Shown one piece after another: positions 8,396 to 17,874 of a stretch of DNA of 43,613 nt. The stretch's first letter is position 1. Each line of letters begins with the position of its first letter. The notes below the pieces were generated by a model. That model had not been told where the DNA came from. It made no database searches and was given only the letters and a program-made list of their open reading frames with translations. This DNA is from an uncultured Alphaproteobacteria bacterium (GTDB lineage: Bacteria; Pseudomonadota; Alphaproteobacteria; Micavibrionales; Micavibrionaceae). Both the position numbers and the translations under genes were made by a program. The stretch spans positions 1-43,613 of the forward strand of contig CAADGI010000021.1 in the NCBI GenBank assembly GCA_900696495.1, read 5' to 3'.

Positions 8396-9349
8396 TTACG
8401 CCGCGCGCTTGCTGGCGAATTTTCCGCCCGGCCGGTAGCTCTCCAGATAGGTCGGCAATATGGCTTCCGGCGCGGTCGGCGTGATCCCCAGATCCTCGAG
8501 CTTGAGCGCGTCGTTGGCGATCACGTAATCGGTTTTCAGCGATTCCACCTGGTCCGGCGTCAACAGCGGCGAAGGCAACAGCGACATGAAACACGCCTGG
8601 ACCTTGGCAATGCCCCACGGCAGGTTGATCAATGGCCGCGTGCGGCCCGTATAATGAAACAGCATCTCGTAAATCTCGCGGAACGTCATTGTCTCCGGTC
8701 CGGCCAGTTCGAAAACCCGCCCCGCCGCAGCCGGGTTATGCGCGGCGGCAATCACCGCGTCCGCGACATCGCCGACATAAACCGGCTGGAACTTCGTCCG
8801 CCCGCCGCCGATCAGCGGCAGCACCGGCATGATGCGCGCCAGCCTGGCGAATTTGTTGAAGAAATTATCGTCCGCGCCGAAAATCACGCTCGGCCTTAGA
8901 ATCGTCGCCGCCGGAAAGGCGTTCATGATCGCACGCTCACCCTCCAGCTTCGTCTTCGCATATTGCGAATTATCCTGCTCGATATTCGGAATCGAAATAT
9001 GGATGAGGCGCTTCACGCCCTCCGCAGCGCACGCGCTCGCGATCGTCCCCGGCAGTTCAGCCTGCACGCGTTTGAAATCGCCCTTGCGGCGCTCGTACAA
9101 AATCCCGATGCAGTTCACGGCAATCTCGGCGCCGCGCACCGCCTCGGCGATGCTTGCCGGGTTTTTATAATCGCAGGCGAACGGCACGATCTGCCCGACG
9201 AACCCCGCCGTGCGCAGGAAAAACGCGCTCTCCGGCACCCGGCTTGCCACCTTGACCGTGTAGCCCGCCTTCGCGAGGCCACGCACGACCTGCCGGCCGA
9301 CAAAACCCGTACCGCCAAAAACCGTCGCTATTTTCGCTGATGCGCTCAT
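8396..9349 (-). CDS. NDUFA9-like NAD(P)-binding protein (atypical SDR)
   Basis: A 317-residue member of the atypical extended SDR group that includes complex I subunit NDUFA9. The nucleotide loop VFGGTGFVGRQVVRGL lies at about residues 10-25. The usual SDR tyrosine-lysine pair survives only as SQYAKTKLEGE. The LRPSVIFGADDNFFNKFA stretch is characteristic of this family in alphaproteobacteria and mitochondria. It probably binds NADPH. In bacteria the free-standing proteins have been linked to quinone biology or complex I assembly, but the reaction is not known. It lies upstream of surA on the same strand, with 62 bases and a candidate promoter between. Confidence 0.85.
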   Translation of the reverse strand: MSASAKIATVFGGTGFVGRQVVRGLAKAGYTVKVASRVPESAFFLRTAGFVGQIVPFACDYKNPASIAEAVRGAEIAVNCIGILYERRKGDFKRVQAELPGTIASACAAEGVKRLIHISIPNIEQDNSQYAKTKLEGERAIMNAFPAATILRPSVIFGADDNFFNKFARLARIMPVLPLIGGGRTKFQPVYVGDVADAVIAAAHNPAAAGRVFELAGPETMTFREIYEMLFHYTGRTRPLINLPWGIAKVQACFMSLLPSPLLTPDQVESLKTDYVIANDALKLEDLGITPTAPEAILPTYLESYRPGGKFASKRAA

Positions 9350-9462
9350 GATCCATAAGCCTTTCTATTGCATAAAGAATATGAACTTTTAACGCTTCGA
9401 AGTCCAGCCACCCTGCGCGATTTTCTTTACATAATGAAATATATTCGCTATCGTGCGGCGCT

Positions 9463-10038
9463 ATGAACGGTAAACAAAAATCGACGGAAAAAGTAACCAC
9501 GAAAAAAACGGACGCATTTTGCCGCGCTGTTGAAAAACCCGGCGCCCCGATAGTTATTTATAACCGTCCGGAAACATATAATAAGCTATCAAAAACCCAG
9601 ATACGGGAATCTTTTGCCTCGTGGGCATGGACCCAGCGAAGATACCCCGTTCCGGGATTGGTTCATACCAGGCCAGATGCTGTAAGCATACTCAACGCAG
9701 AACTCCCGCCGACTGCGCGCGAATACCTGCTCGAGTTAAAGGGCATATTTGACCAGCTTACGGGTCTCGGTTTTCTTAATTCCAATATTTATGTCCTGCA
9801 GAGCTCTGAAGCGATGTTGGGGCGCGCCGGGAAAGAACGCGTATCGCCTGTGCTCATGGCGCATTGGACAGCCGCAGGGACCGGCGCCATGACGGCCGAA
9901 CAAAAAGAAATCATCCCGGAAGGCGCTCTCGGCTTCTTCCCGGTAAAGGCGAATATTCCCCTGCACAGATACAATAACGACAGTAATTCATCAGTCTCGA
10001 TTATTATCGTGCCCTCTATCCCAAAGCCGCAACAATAA
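9463..10038 (+). CDS. hypothetical protein
   Basis: I do not recognise this 191-residue protein. The first 20 residues are rich in Lys and Thr. The rest is a mixed alpha/beta sequence with no membrane segment and no obvious catalytic motif, so a cytoplasmic or surface-charged protein is likely. Residues 120-185 contain a hydrophobic strand-rich end (SVSIIIVPSIP). The gene stands between a divergent NDUFA9-like gene and the convergent uvrD gene, whose stop is 2 bases away. No strong ribosome site precedes the ATG. Confidence 0.6.
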   Translation: MNGKQKSTEKVTTKKTDAFCRAVEKPGAPIVIYNRPETYNKLSKTQIRESFASWAWTQRRYPVPGLVHTRPDAVSILNAELPPTAREYLLELKGIFDQLTGLGFLNSNIYVLQSSEAMLGRAGKERVSPVLMAHWTAAGTGAMTAEQKEIIPEGALGFFPVKANIPLHRYNNDSNSSVSIIIVPSIPKPQQ

Positions 10039-10040
10039 GA

Positions 10041-12227
10041 TCATGCCTTCTCGACGAATGAATCCATCACGCGCTTGATGTCGCTGTGATCGAAGCGGAC
10101 ATCGAGCTTGTGGCCTTCGACATTGATAACCTCGCCATAGCCGAACTTGTCGTGAAACACCTTGTCGCCTCGTGAAAATTCCGATTTTGTTGCCGTCACC
10201 CGCCGCGCTTCCACCTGCCTGCCGCCCGAATACCCGCTCGAATCCCAATGCTGCGATCGCCCCGGCTGGTACAGCCCCGCATCCGAACTCACCTCCGTGT
10301 GATCGCCCGGCAATTCATCGACGAAACGCGACGGGATCGAACTCATGAAATTCCCGTACAATCTCCTGTTCGCCGCGAACGAAACAAACGCGCGTTTTCT
10401 CGCGCGTGTCAGCCCGACATACGCAAGCCTGCGCTCCTCCTCCAGCCCTTTAATCCCATGCTCATCCATCGTCCGCTGCGAGGGAAACAATCCATCTTCC
10501 CATCCCGGCAAAAATACCGCGTCGAACTCCAGCCCCTTCGCGCTGTGCAGCGTCATCAGCGAAATAAATTCGCCGCTGCTGTTATCCTGGTTCTCCAGCA
10601 CCAACGCCACGTGCTCTAAAAACTCGGCTAAACTCTCATATTCCTGCATGCCGGAAATCAACTCTTTAAGGTTCTCGATTCGCCCCGGCGCCTCGATCGA
10701 TTTATCCGTCTTCCACATCTGCATGTAGCCGGATTCGTCCAGCACTAATGAGGCCAGCTCCGCGTGATTCATGGAATCGACCAGCGAACGCCAGCGCCCG
10801 AAATCATCCATAAGCTTCATCAGCGTCGTCTTCACCTTCGGCTTCAGCTCGTCGGTCTGCGTCAGGTCTAGAATCGCCGAACTCAGCGAAATATTTTTGC
10901 TCCGCGCGAACGCATACAATGTCTGGATCGTGGTATCGCCTAACCCCCGCTTCGGCGTGTTGATAATGCGCTCCAGCGCCAGGTCGTCCGCCGGCTGCGC
11001 GATCACGCGTAAATAAGCCAGCGCATCCCGGATTTCCATGCGTTCATAAAAACGCAATCCGCCGATCACCTTGTAAGACAGCCCGAGCTGGATGAACCGC
11101 TCCTCGAATTCCCGCGTCTGCGATCCGGTGCGCACCAGCACCGCGATTTCATTCAACGAATATTTCTTCCGCTGCAATTGCTCGATCTCTTCCGAAACCC
11201 AGCGCGCTTCCGCCGCGCCGTCCCACAGCCCGCGCACGAGAATTTTCTCGCCCTCGCCCGCCTCCGACCACAGCTCCTTGCCGAGCCGCCCGTCATTATG
11301 CGAGATCACCTTGCCCGCCGCTTTCAAAATCGTGTTCGTCGAGCGGTAATTCTGCTCGAGGCGAATGATCTTCGCGCCCGGAAAATCTTTTTCGAACCGT
11401 AAAATATTCCCGACCTCCGCGCCGCGCCATCCATAGATCGACTGGTCGTCGTCACCCACGCAACAGATATTGTTCGATCCCTGCGCAAGCAATCTCAGCC
11501 ACATATACTGCGCCACGTTCGTATCCTGGTATTCATCGACAAGAATATATTTGAACCGCCGGTGATAATCGCCCAGCACTTCCGCGTTTTTCGGATCGCG
11601 CAAAATCGTGATCATGTGCAAAAGCAGATCGCCGAAATCGCACGCATTGATCGCGCGCAGCCGGTCCTGGTACGCGCGGTAAAGCGACGGCAGCAGCCCG
11701 CCCGCGACATCGCCCACATCATCCGCGGAAATCGCCGCCGGTCCCAGCCCGCGGTCCTTCCAGCGGTCGATATAATCGATCATCGCCTTCGGCGCCCATT
11801 TCTTGGAATCGATATTCAGCCCCTCCATGATCTGCTTCAATAAACGAAGCTGATCGTCCGGATCGAGAATCGTGAAGTTGCTTTGCAGGCCCACAAGATC
11901 CGCATGTCGCCGCAGCATCCGCGCCGCGATCGAGTGAAACGTCCCCAGCCACCACCCTTCCACCGGTTGCCCGCCCAGCAAACCCGAAACCCGGTGCTTC
12001 ATTTCCTGCGCGGCCTTGTTGGTGAATGTGACGGCAAGGATTTGCGACGGATATGCCCGGCCCGTCTGCAGGATATGCGCGAGCCGCGTGGTCAGAACCC
12101 GCGTCTTCCCCGTCCCCGCGCCCGCCAGCACCAGCACCGGCCCGTCGATGCTCTCCACCGCCTCGCGCTGCTGCGGGTTCAGGTTTTCGAGATAGGTTGG
12201 AAAATGAGAGGTTTTTTCAGCTTGCAT
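10041..12227 (-). CDS. uvrD: UvrD/PcrA-type superfamily 1 DNA helicase
   Basis: A 728-residue 3'-5' DNA helicase for nucleotide-excision and mismatch repair. Motif I AGAGTGKT is at residues 35-42. Motif [11 protein letters not shown] and motif [16 protein letters not shown] follow, then the QNYRS motif and the C-terminal [18 protein letters not shown] and [14 protein letters not shown] motifs. The last 45 residues form the Tudor-like tail seen in UvrD/PcrA ([19 protein letters not shown]), which in homologues contacts RNA polymerase. Its start overlaps the end of dinD by 11 bases, so it is translated from a dinD-uvrD message behind a LexA-like site. Confidence 0.95.
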   Translation of the reverse strand: MQAEKTSHFPTYLENLNPQQREAVESIDGPVLVLAGAGTGKTRVLTTRLAHILQTGRAYPSQILAVTFTNKAAQEMKHRVSGLLGGQPVEGWWLGTFHSIAARMLRRHADLVGLQSNFTILDPDDQLRLLKQIMEGLNIDSKKWAPKAMIDYIDRWKDRGLGPAAISADDVGDVAGGLLPSLYRAYQDRLRAINACDFGDLLLHMITILRDPKNAEVLGDYHRRFKYILVDEYQDTNVAQYMWLRLLAQGSNNICCVGDDDQSIYGWRGAEVGNILRFEKDFPGAKIIRLEQNYRSTNTILKAAGKVISHNDGRLGKELWSEAGEGEKILVRGLWDGAAEARWVSEEIEQLQRKKYSLNEIAVLVRTGSQTREFEERFIQLGLSYKVIGGLRFYERMEIRDALAYLRVIAQPADDLALERIINTPKRGLGDTTIQTLYAFARSKNISLSSAILDLTQTDELKPKVKTTLMKLMDDFGRWRSLVDSMNHAELASLVLDESGYMQMWKTDKSIEAPGRIENLKELISGMQEYESLAEFLEHVALVLENQDNSSGEFISLMTLHSAKGLEFDAVFLPGWEDGLFPSQRTMDEHGIKGLEEERRLAYVGLTRARKRAFVSFAANRRLYGNFMSSIPSRFVDELPGDHTEVSSDAGLYQPGRSQHWDSSGYSGGRQVEARRVTATKSEFSRGDKVFHDKFGYGEVINVEGHKLDVRFDHSDIKRVMDSFVEKA

Positions 12228-13071
12228 CTTTTATTTTCTGCAAACTGTCCTTCCCCTTGGCAAGTTTTTTATCTTCGGATTTCAATTTTCTCTCAATTTT
12301 TTTGATGTCTTCTTCGGCGGGCAATCTTTCAGGCAATATGCCGCTCTTTCCCAACACCTGGCGAACATGCGTATTATTTTTTACATGTTCGCTTCCTATT
12401 TTTTCTGCTCCAAACAGGCTTTGCTTTTTAACATTGAATTCAGTGATGGCCGAAGCAAACTCTTTGGCTTTCAAGGTTACAGTGGGAAGGAAATCTGCAA
12501 GCGCCCTTGCTGGTTTTATTCCAAGCCTGCTTTTCATTTCACGCGTCGCATAACCGAAAAGAGCCTTGTCGCCTTTCGATCTGATGATCGCGAACCCTTT
12601 ATCATCGACACCATGTTGATAAAGCGTTCCGACTAGTTTTTTCTCTGTTTCCGTTAGATCTATTCTAGCTTGAAGTCTTTCTGCGATCTGCAAGCGTTCT
12701 TCGACAAGCTCTTGCCTCCTTGTCTGGATGGCAAAGTAACTCTGGGCGAAGGCGATCACTTCTTTGCGAGGGTCGCCGTTCTGGGCGATCAGATAACAAG
12801 CATAGCGGGTAAGCATGATATCCTGTATTTCCCGCTCGCCCCCGGAACCGATTTTGACCATTTTCCCGACGTCGGCAAAATGGTCGTCTATTGATTGGCC
12901 ACTGTTTTTACAGGCGTTTTTGGCTTTTTCTATAACATCCAAGAAATTATCCCATTTTGTATAACCCAATAAATTCTGGATATCTCTGGCGTACCAGAAA
13001 GTAATTTCGCCCTTGGTCTGGGCAAATTCTTCGAAATTCTGATTTAATTGGATTATTAAATCCTTGTTCAT
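12217..13071 (-). CDS. dinD: DNA damage-inducible protein D
   Basis: A 284-residue DinD-family protein, close to the usual length of about 275. The N-terminal block ([21 protein letters not shown]) is the Bro-N-like start of the family, followed by the conserved [20 protein letters not shown] segment at about residues 84-103. A charged, lysine-rich C-terminus completes it. E. coli DinD is an SOS gene whose product inhibits RecA strand exchange in vitro. Here it is fused at operon level to uvrD (11-base overlap). A GTTT-N7-GTTC site directly upstream supports LexA control. Codon use is more AT-rich than its neighbours, so horizontal acquisition is possible. Confidence 0.9.
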   Translation of the reverse strand: MNKDLIIQLNQNFEEFAQTKGEITFWYARDIQNLLGYTKWDNFLDVIEKAKNACKNSGQSIDDHFADVGKMVKIGSGGEREIQDIMLTRYACYLIAQNGDPRKEVIAFAQSYFAIQTRRQELVEERLQIAERLQARIDLTETEKKLVGTLYQHGVDDKGFAIIRSKGDKALFGYATREMKSRLGIKPARALADFLPTVTLKAKEFASAITEFNVKKQSLFGAEKIGSEHVKNNTHVRQVLGKSGILPERLPAEEDIKKIERKLKSEDKKLAKGKDSLQKIKDAS

Positions 13072-13081
13072 GATTGATTCC

Positions 13082-13096
13082 GTTTCTGGTTTGTTC
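13082..13096 (-). promoter_or_regulatory. LexA (SOS) box, alphaproteobacterial type
   Basis: GTTT-N7-GTTC (13082-13085, 13093-13096) differs by one base from the alphaproteobacterial LexA consensus GTTC-N7-GTTC. It lies 11-25 bases upstream of the dinD ATG and just downstream of a candidate -10 element, where LexA binding would block initiation. Confidence 0.6.
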
Positions 13097-13103
13097 CGCG
13101 ATG

Positions 13104-13133
13104 ATTATGGGCGATTCTTGCTTTAAAAAGCAA
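13104..13133 (-). promoter_or_regulatory. candidate dinD-uvrD promoter
   Basis: On the minus strand, TTGCTT (13128-13133) and CATAAT (13104-13109) are separated by 18 bases. The -35 lies inside a perfect 18-bp palindrome, CTTGCTTT..AAAGCAAG (13117-13134). That palindrome might also act as a weak terminator for the upstream diguanylate cyclase gene. Confidence 0.45.
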
Positions 13134-13147
13134 GCGTTGGACGACTT

Positions 13148-14203
13148 TTACGCGCTTGCTTTTTTCTGCCCCGGCGCGGGCGCGGACGCGATCTGGTTGC
13201 GCCCGTTATGCTTCGCGGTGTAAAGCGCCGCGTCCGCCCGCTCGATCAGGTCCTCGACCGCCTCGCCGTCCACATATTGCGCGATGCCGCCCGAAAGCGT
13301 GATCCGCCCGAGCTTGTCGCCCGTGTTGCGGTTGATGACTTCCTTGCCGGCCACGGCCTTGCGAAGGCTCTCGGCCACCCTGATCGCCGCCTGCAGATTT
13401 GTCTCGGGCAGGATGATCGCGAATTCTTCTCCGCCGAAGCGCGCCGCCATGTCGCGCCCCTTGACGCCGTCCACCAGCGTGCGCGCCACCAGCCTCAAGA
13501 CCTGGTCGCCGACCTGGTGGCCGTAGGAATCGTTGAAGCTCTTGAAATGGTCGATATCCAGCATCATCAGCGAGAAAGTCTGGCCGTCCTTCTGCGCCTC
13601 GCGCGCGACGCGGCGAATCTCGGCATCGAAAGCCTTCCTGTTCGACAAATTCGTCAGCCCGTCCGTCAGCGCCTCTTTCCGCACCAGGTCAAGGTCGCGC
13701 TGCAATTCCTTCATCGCCTTCGACGAACGCCCCAGTTCCTCTTCCAGCGTCTGGTTATGCCGCATCATGTCCTGCGTGCCTTCCATGACGTCGGAAATGA
13801 TGTTCTCGATATCCTCGCGGCTGAGATTCTCTTTTTTGCTGATCTCGCCGGTCATCTCGTTCAGGCGCGCATTGTATTTGCTCGTCGCCTCTTTGACGTT
13901 GCTGACCATGCCGCTGACGGTTTTGATCGTTGTTTGAATCTTGTCGCCCGCCTGGCGCACGCGCTCGTTCTCGCTGGAATCGCTTAAGAATCTCTGGTGA
14001 ATTTCCTGGCACCGCTCGTCGGTCAGCGCCTGCCCCGTCGCTGTCAGCACATCGATCGCCCGCGTGATCTCCGGGTTCTCCTCGGAATAATAGACATACC
14101 AGAGCTGGTAATTCTCCGGCGTCGGCAGCAGCTTTTCCTTCTCAATCCGCGCCAGCGCGGCTTGTGAAAGTTTCTGGGCTTTTTCTGGCGTGTGGGCAAG
14201 CAC
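13148..14203 (-). CDS. diguanylate cyclase (GGDEF domain)
   Basis: A 351-residue cytoplasmic enzyme that makes cyclic di-GMP from two GTP. Residues 1-75 form an alpha-helical N-terminal domain (LLPTPENYQLWYVYYS) common in alphaproteobacterial cyclases. Residues about 80-175 are a predicted coiled coil for dimerisation. The GGDEF domain starts at DGLTNLSNRKAF, with the signature GGEEF at 257-261. The allosteric I-site RxxD reads K248-G-R-D251, so product inhibition through a canonical I-site is doubtful. The start is GTG with no clear ribosome site. A 76-base gap separates it from dinD. Confidence 0.92.
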   Translation of the reverse strand: MLAHTPEKAQKLSQAALARIEKEKLLPTPENYQLWYVYYSEENPEITRAIDVLTATGQALTDERCQEIHQRFLSDSSENERVRQAGDKIQTTIKTVSGMVSNVKEATSKYNARLNEMTGEISKKENLSREDIENIISDVMEGTQDMMRHNQTLEEELGRSSKAMKELQRDLDLVRKEALTDGLTNLSNRKAFDAEIRRVAREAQKDGQTFSLMMLDIDHFKSFNDSYGHQVGDQVLRLVARTLVDGVKGRDMAARFGGEEFAIILPETNLQAAIRVAESLRKAVAGKEVINRNTGDKLGRITLSGGIAQYVDGEAVEDLIERADAALYTAKHNGRNQIASAPAPGQKKASA

Positions 14204-14292
14204 TTGGAAGGTCCGTTTATAATGGCCCGAAGGCCGCTCTACTCATTATACATGAACTTAAACCACGAGATAAAACAGTATTTTAACGCCTT

Positions 14293-14841
14293 TTACAACC
14301 GCTTTAAATGGGTTTCCAGCGCGCCCGCGTCGGCCAGAACCGTATATAACCGCGCATCCTGCGGCCTCAGGAATTTTTCGCCTTCCGCATGGCCCGCAAA
14401 ATTCATGAGCGAATCCCAATATCCGAAAACATTCACCAGCATGATCGGCTTGTCGTGCAGGCCCAATTGCTTCCACGTCAAGACCTCGAAAAATTCCGCC
14501 AATGTTCCGAGGCCACCCGGCAAAATGACAAACGCGTCCGCTCGCACCGCCATCCCGACCTGACGTTCATGCATCGTATCGGTCAGGTGCAGTTCGGTTA
14601 ATCCCGTATGCGCGACTTCCTGATCCTTCAGGAATTTCGGAATGACGCCGATGACTTTCCCGCCGCGCTCCAGCGCCGCGTCGGCCACTGCGCCCATCAA
14701 CCCGATATTGCTGCCGCCATAGACGACGCCATACCCGTTCCGCGCCAGCATGACGCCGACATCGCGCCCGGCGCTCAGATATTTTTCATCCACGGCCGTC
14801 GACGATCCGCAGAACACGCAGATATTTTTTATTGATATCAT
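14293..14841 (-). CDS. LOG-family nucleotide phosphoribohydrolase (TIGR00730)
   Basis: A 182-residue Rossmann-like protein opening with KNICVFCGSST and carrying the signature PGGLGTLAEFFEVLTWKQLG (about residues 107-126). The family hydrolyses nucleoside 5'-monophosphates, including cytokinin ribotides, to free base and ribose 5-phosphate. In bacteria the role is probably nucleotide salvage or housekeeping. Length is normal. It is on the same strand as, and 22 bases downstream of, the unknown gene at 14863, and precedes the diguanylate cyclase gene. Confidence 0.92.
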   Translation of the reverse strand: MISIKNICVFCGSSTAVDEKYLSAGRDVGVMLARNGYGVVYGGSNIGLMGAVADAALERGGKVIGVIPKFLKDQEVAHTGLTELHLTDTMHERQVGMAVRADAFVILPGGLGTLAEFFEVLTWKQLGLHDKPIMLVNVFGYWDSLMNFAGHAEGEKFLRPQDARLYTVLADAGALETHLKRL

Positions 14842-14862
14842 GGAAAAATTATAATGGGAAAA

Positions 14863-15963
14863 TTAGGCGCTGGCCATGGGCGTAATGGCCATACGCATCT
14901 CTTTCGGCGGCTCGTTGCGCAGGAGCATTTCCGCCACGTCTCTGGTGCGGGCGCTAAATCCGGTAATATCGTTTTGATCGAAATTCTTGCCGGCTTTCAT
15001 CCCGCTGATGGAGCCAACGTCCAGCATTGTTGCGAAATCATCGATCGATAATTCTTTTTTCATGGCGACCTGAAGGTCGCCGGTCTTCTTGAGAAGCTCT
15101 GCGTTTTCCTGGCCAACCATGGTGGCGACGCGTCCCATATCGCCGATTTCAAAGGCCTGCGCAAGCTTGCCGCCCGTGACTTCGCCTTTGCCCATCAAAT
15201 ATTCTTCTTTATAAACTCTCACATTTTCTTCGCGCGCCTGGATGTTCAGGTCGACATCTTCCGCTTCTTTCATGAACGGATCGTTCTCGACATTGCGTGT
15301 CATGAAATTCATGACCTGTTCCGACGTCTTGAATTTCGTCCAGTCGATTTCCGGCGCGGGCGCCTTGCCGGCTTTGTAGGCTTCTTTCTGTGCGATCGTT
15401 GCGTCCTGCAGACCGCTCAGCGTTTTGTCGATCGCGGCGGCAATACGGTCGTTGCTGGGATTCTCTTTCATTAAATTGCTGAGCGCGGAATATAAATCGC
15501 CGACGCCCGGATCCATGGCGCGCATCGAGTCCACGGCGGTCGATCCGCCGCCAGGCGCCGAAAGCATCTGCTCCAATGCATTCCCGACCTCCAGATCCTG
15601 TTCTTTCAGCGCCTCGATGAAGGTTCCTTTGATTTTCTGGTCGGCCTCGAGATAATTCGTGACGGCCGCCGTATGCTGGTCGCGCAGCGGCTGCGCATCG
15701 GGCGGCGGCGCGTCGACCTTTTTGTTTACATCCAGCTTCGGCACGGGATCGAGCTGCGGAAGCTTGCAATCGACCTTCATCACATCGGTCGGATAAATCG
15801 GTTTTTCGGCGTCCTTGTCAGGGCCGTCATTGAAGGGATTGGCACTGGCTTTGAATTGGCTGCGTAAAGATGTGGCCGAAGTCGATTTGGCGCTACCGAG
15901 ATCCGTGCTGACCTCTGCCGCCTTTTTTCTTACCGCATCAATATCGCCGCGTTCATACGACAT
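14863..15963 (-). CDS. hypothetical acidic helical protein
   Basis: I do not recognise this 366-residue protein. It has no signal peptide or membrane helix, is rich in Asp, Glu, Lys and Ala, and has long predicted helices. A proline-rich stretch lies near residues 90-135. The C-terminal third looks like paired helices, each about 35 residues. The ATG at 15963 (MSYERGDID) has AAGGG about 10 bases upstream; an in-frame GTG at 15972 is possible but is too close to that site. It is likely co-transcribed with the LOG-family gene 22 bases downstream. A scaffold or motility-related role would be a guess. Confidence 0.6.
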   Translation of the reverse strand: MSYERGDIDAVRKKAAEVSTDLGSAKSTSATSLRSQFKASANPFNDGPDKDAEKPIYPTDVMKVDCKLPQLDPVPKLDVNKKVDAPPPDAQPLRDQHTAAVTNYLEADQKIKGTFIEALKEQDLEVGNALEQMLSAPGGGSTAVDSMRAMDPGVGDLYSALSNLMKENPSNDRIAAAIDKTLSGLQDATIAQKEAYKAGKAPAPEIDWTKFKTSEQVMNFMTRNVENDPFMKEAEDVDLNIQAREENVRVYKEEYLMGKGEVTGGKLAQAFEIGDMGRVATMVGQENAELLKKTGDLQVAMKKELSIDDFATMLDVGSISGMKAGKNFDQNDITGFSARTRDVAEMLLRNEPPKEMRMAITPMASA

Positions 15964-16155
15964 CGAAAACACACCCTTTTATCGCCATAAGGGATTGTAG
16001 ACTTGGGCTTGTTAATTTTTTATTACCCTGTCCCTTATTTCTTAAGTCCATCATACGCTTAAATCCTGAAAAATGCCAAAAAACGGCGGTTTTTATGCCG
16101 TACGCTTCCATAACTCATTGATAATTAAGGCCCGTACGAATATATTATGTAAATA

Positions 16156-17691
16156 CTATATTAATTGAACCCTGCGGTAACTTAAGGCTTCCGCCATGTG
16201 GCTTCGCCCTATTTCCGGGCTTACCACCCCCGATTGGGCGGCTTCCAGGTCCGCAACCGTCCGGGCCGTCCGCAGCACCCGGTAATAGGCCCGGGCCGAA
16301 AATTTGCGGTTTTCCATGGCCCGGTTCAGCAGTTCTTTCGCCCCGCTGTCCGGAACCGCAATCTCCTCGAGGATCTTGCCGTCCGCATCAGCGTTTAGCA
16401 TGCCTGCGTCGTTTTCTGCAAATTTCGCGAAACGCTCGGCCTGGATTCTTCGCGCCGCCGCCACCCGCGCCGCGACGCTGGCCGAATTTTCGCCGCCGCT
16501 GACATTTAAATCCGCGACCTTCACCGCCGGCACATCCGTCTGCAGATCGATGCGGTCCATCAGCGGCCCGGAAATTTTCGACTGGTAATCCGCGCCGCAC
16601 CGCGGCGCCTTTGCGCATTCCAGATCCTCTTCACCGAGATGGCCGCAGCGGCAAGGATTCATCGCCGCGACCAGCTGGAACCACGCCGGGAATCTGACAT
16701 GATGATTCACCCGCGCCACCAACGCTTCCCCCGTCTCCAGTGGCTGCCGCAAAGATTCCAGGGTCGCCCGCGCGAATTCCGGCAGCTCGTCCAGAAATAA
16801 AACGCCCCGGTGCGCCAGCGAGATTTCTCCCGGCTTCACCCTGTGCCCGCCGCCGATCAGCGCCGGTAATGACGCCGAGTGATGCGGGTCGCGAAACGGC
16901 CTGTGTTTCAAAAGCCCTCCATCCGGCAGCGTCCCCGCCAGCGAATGAATCATCGAAACCTCGAGCGCCTCGCGCGGGGACAGCGGCGGCAAAATTCCCG
17001 GCAGGCACGACGCCAGCATCGATTTCCCCGATCCCGGCGGCCCGATCATCAATAAATTATGCCCGCCCGCTGCGGCAATCTCCAGCGCGCGCTTCGCTGT
17101 CTCCTGCCCTTTGACTTCCGAAATATCCGGCCCGCCACGCAGCGTTTCATTCCCGAGCTTCGCCGACGGCGGCGAAAGAACCTGGGTGCCCTTGATATGA
17201 TTGATGAGTTGAAGCAGATCGCGCGGCGCGAGAATATCCAGGCCACCCGCCCACGCCGCCTCGCCGCCGCAATCTTCCGGGCAGATAAGCCGGTTATCAT
17301 TCGCGCTCGCATGCATCGCGGCAGGCAAAATTCCCGTCACCGGCCTGATCGACGCATCCAGCGAGAGTTCCCCTAGCACAAGAAAATCCTGCAAACTGTC
17401 TTTCGGAATCACCTCCATCGCCGCCAGCAGCCCCAGCGCGATCGGCAGATCGAAATGACTTCCCTCTTTTGATAAATCCGCGGGCGCGAGATTAACGGTC
17501 AGATGCTTCGCCGGGAGCGACAGCCCCAGCGCATGCAGTGCGCCGCGCACGCGTTCTTTACTCTCCGCCACCGCCTTGTCCGGCAACCCGACGATCGTGA
17601 ACGCAGGCAGCCCCGACGAAATCTGCACCTGCACGTCGATCGGCCGCACATCGATGCCCTGGAACGAAACCGTGTTGACCCGCGCGACCAT
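16156..17691 (-). CDS. comM: ComM/YifB-family AAA+ ATPase
   Basis: A 511-residue protein with the three-part ComM layout. An N-terminal Lon-protease-like fold (residues 1-170; starts with VNTVSFQGIDVRPIDVQVQ) precedes a Mg-chelatase-type AAA+ core with Walker A GPPGSGKS (217-224) and Walker B LFLDELPEF. A cysteine cluster CRCGH...C...C follows at about 345-365, then the C-terminal helical domain with the SARAYYRVLRTARTVADLE motif. In Vibrio and Haemophilus, ComM is a hexameric branch-migration helicase that helps integrate transforming DNA; most non-competent species also keep it. GAGAGGAAAT before the ATG is a good ribosome site. It stands alone. Confidence 0.93.
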   Translation of the reverse strand: MVARVNTVSFQGIDVRPIDVQVQISSGLPAFTIVGLPDKAVAESKERVRGALHALGLSLPAKHLTVNLAPADLSKEGSHFDLPIALGLLAAMEVIPKDSLQDFLVLGELSLDASIRPVTGILPAAMHASANDNRLICPEDCGGEAAWAGGLDILAPRDLLQLINHIKGTQVLSPPSAKLGNETLRGGPDISEVKGQETAKRALEIAAAGGHNLLMIGPPGSGKSMLASCLPGILPPLSPREALEVSMIHSLAGTLPDGGLLKHRPFRDPHHSASLPALIGGGHRVKPGEISLAHRGVLFLDELPEFARATLESLRQPLETGEALVARVNHHVRFPAWFQLVAAMNPCRCGHLGEEDLECAKAPRCGADYQSKISGPLMDRIDLQTDVPAVKVADLNVSGGENSASVAARVAAARRIQAERFAKFAENDAGMLNADADGKILEEIAVPDSGAKELLNRAMENRKFSARAYYRVLRTARTVADLEAAQSGVVSPEIGRSHMAEALSYRRVQLI

Positions 17692-17838
17692 ATTTCCTCT
17701 CGCTCAAAAAAAATTCACGCAGAAACGCAGCCGCAGAAACGCATACATAAGAATGGAATGGGAATTTATGCCACGCCGCGCCAGGCCCGGGCAACATGTT
17801 AAAAATCCCGTATAGCGTGTAAATAAGCCGCAATATTT

Positions 17839-17867
17839 TTGACATAACCTGATCTGGCTGCTAGCGT
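17839..17867 (+). promoter_or_regulatory. candidate promoter of the FAD oxidoreductase gene
   Basis: A consensus TTGACA (17839-17844) is followed after 17 bases by TAGCGT (17862-17867), a weak -10. The ATG follows only 7 bases later, so a transcript from here would be leaderless or nearly so. Low confidence. Confidence 0.3.
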
Positions 17868-17874
17868 CCCGCGC

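Noticed and set aside
12217..13071. dinD as part of a prophage (Bro-N-like domain).
   Set aside because: No integrase, capsid or other phage genes are near. It is translationally coupled to uvrD and has its own LexA-type site.
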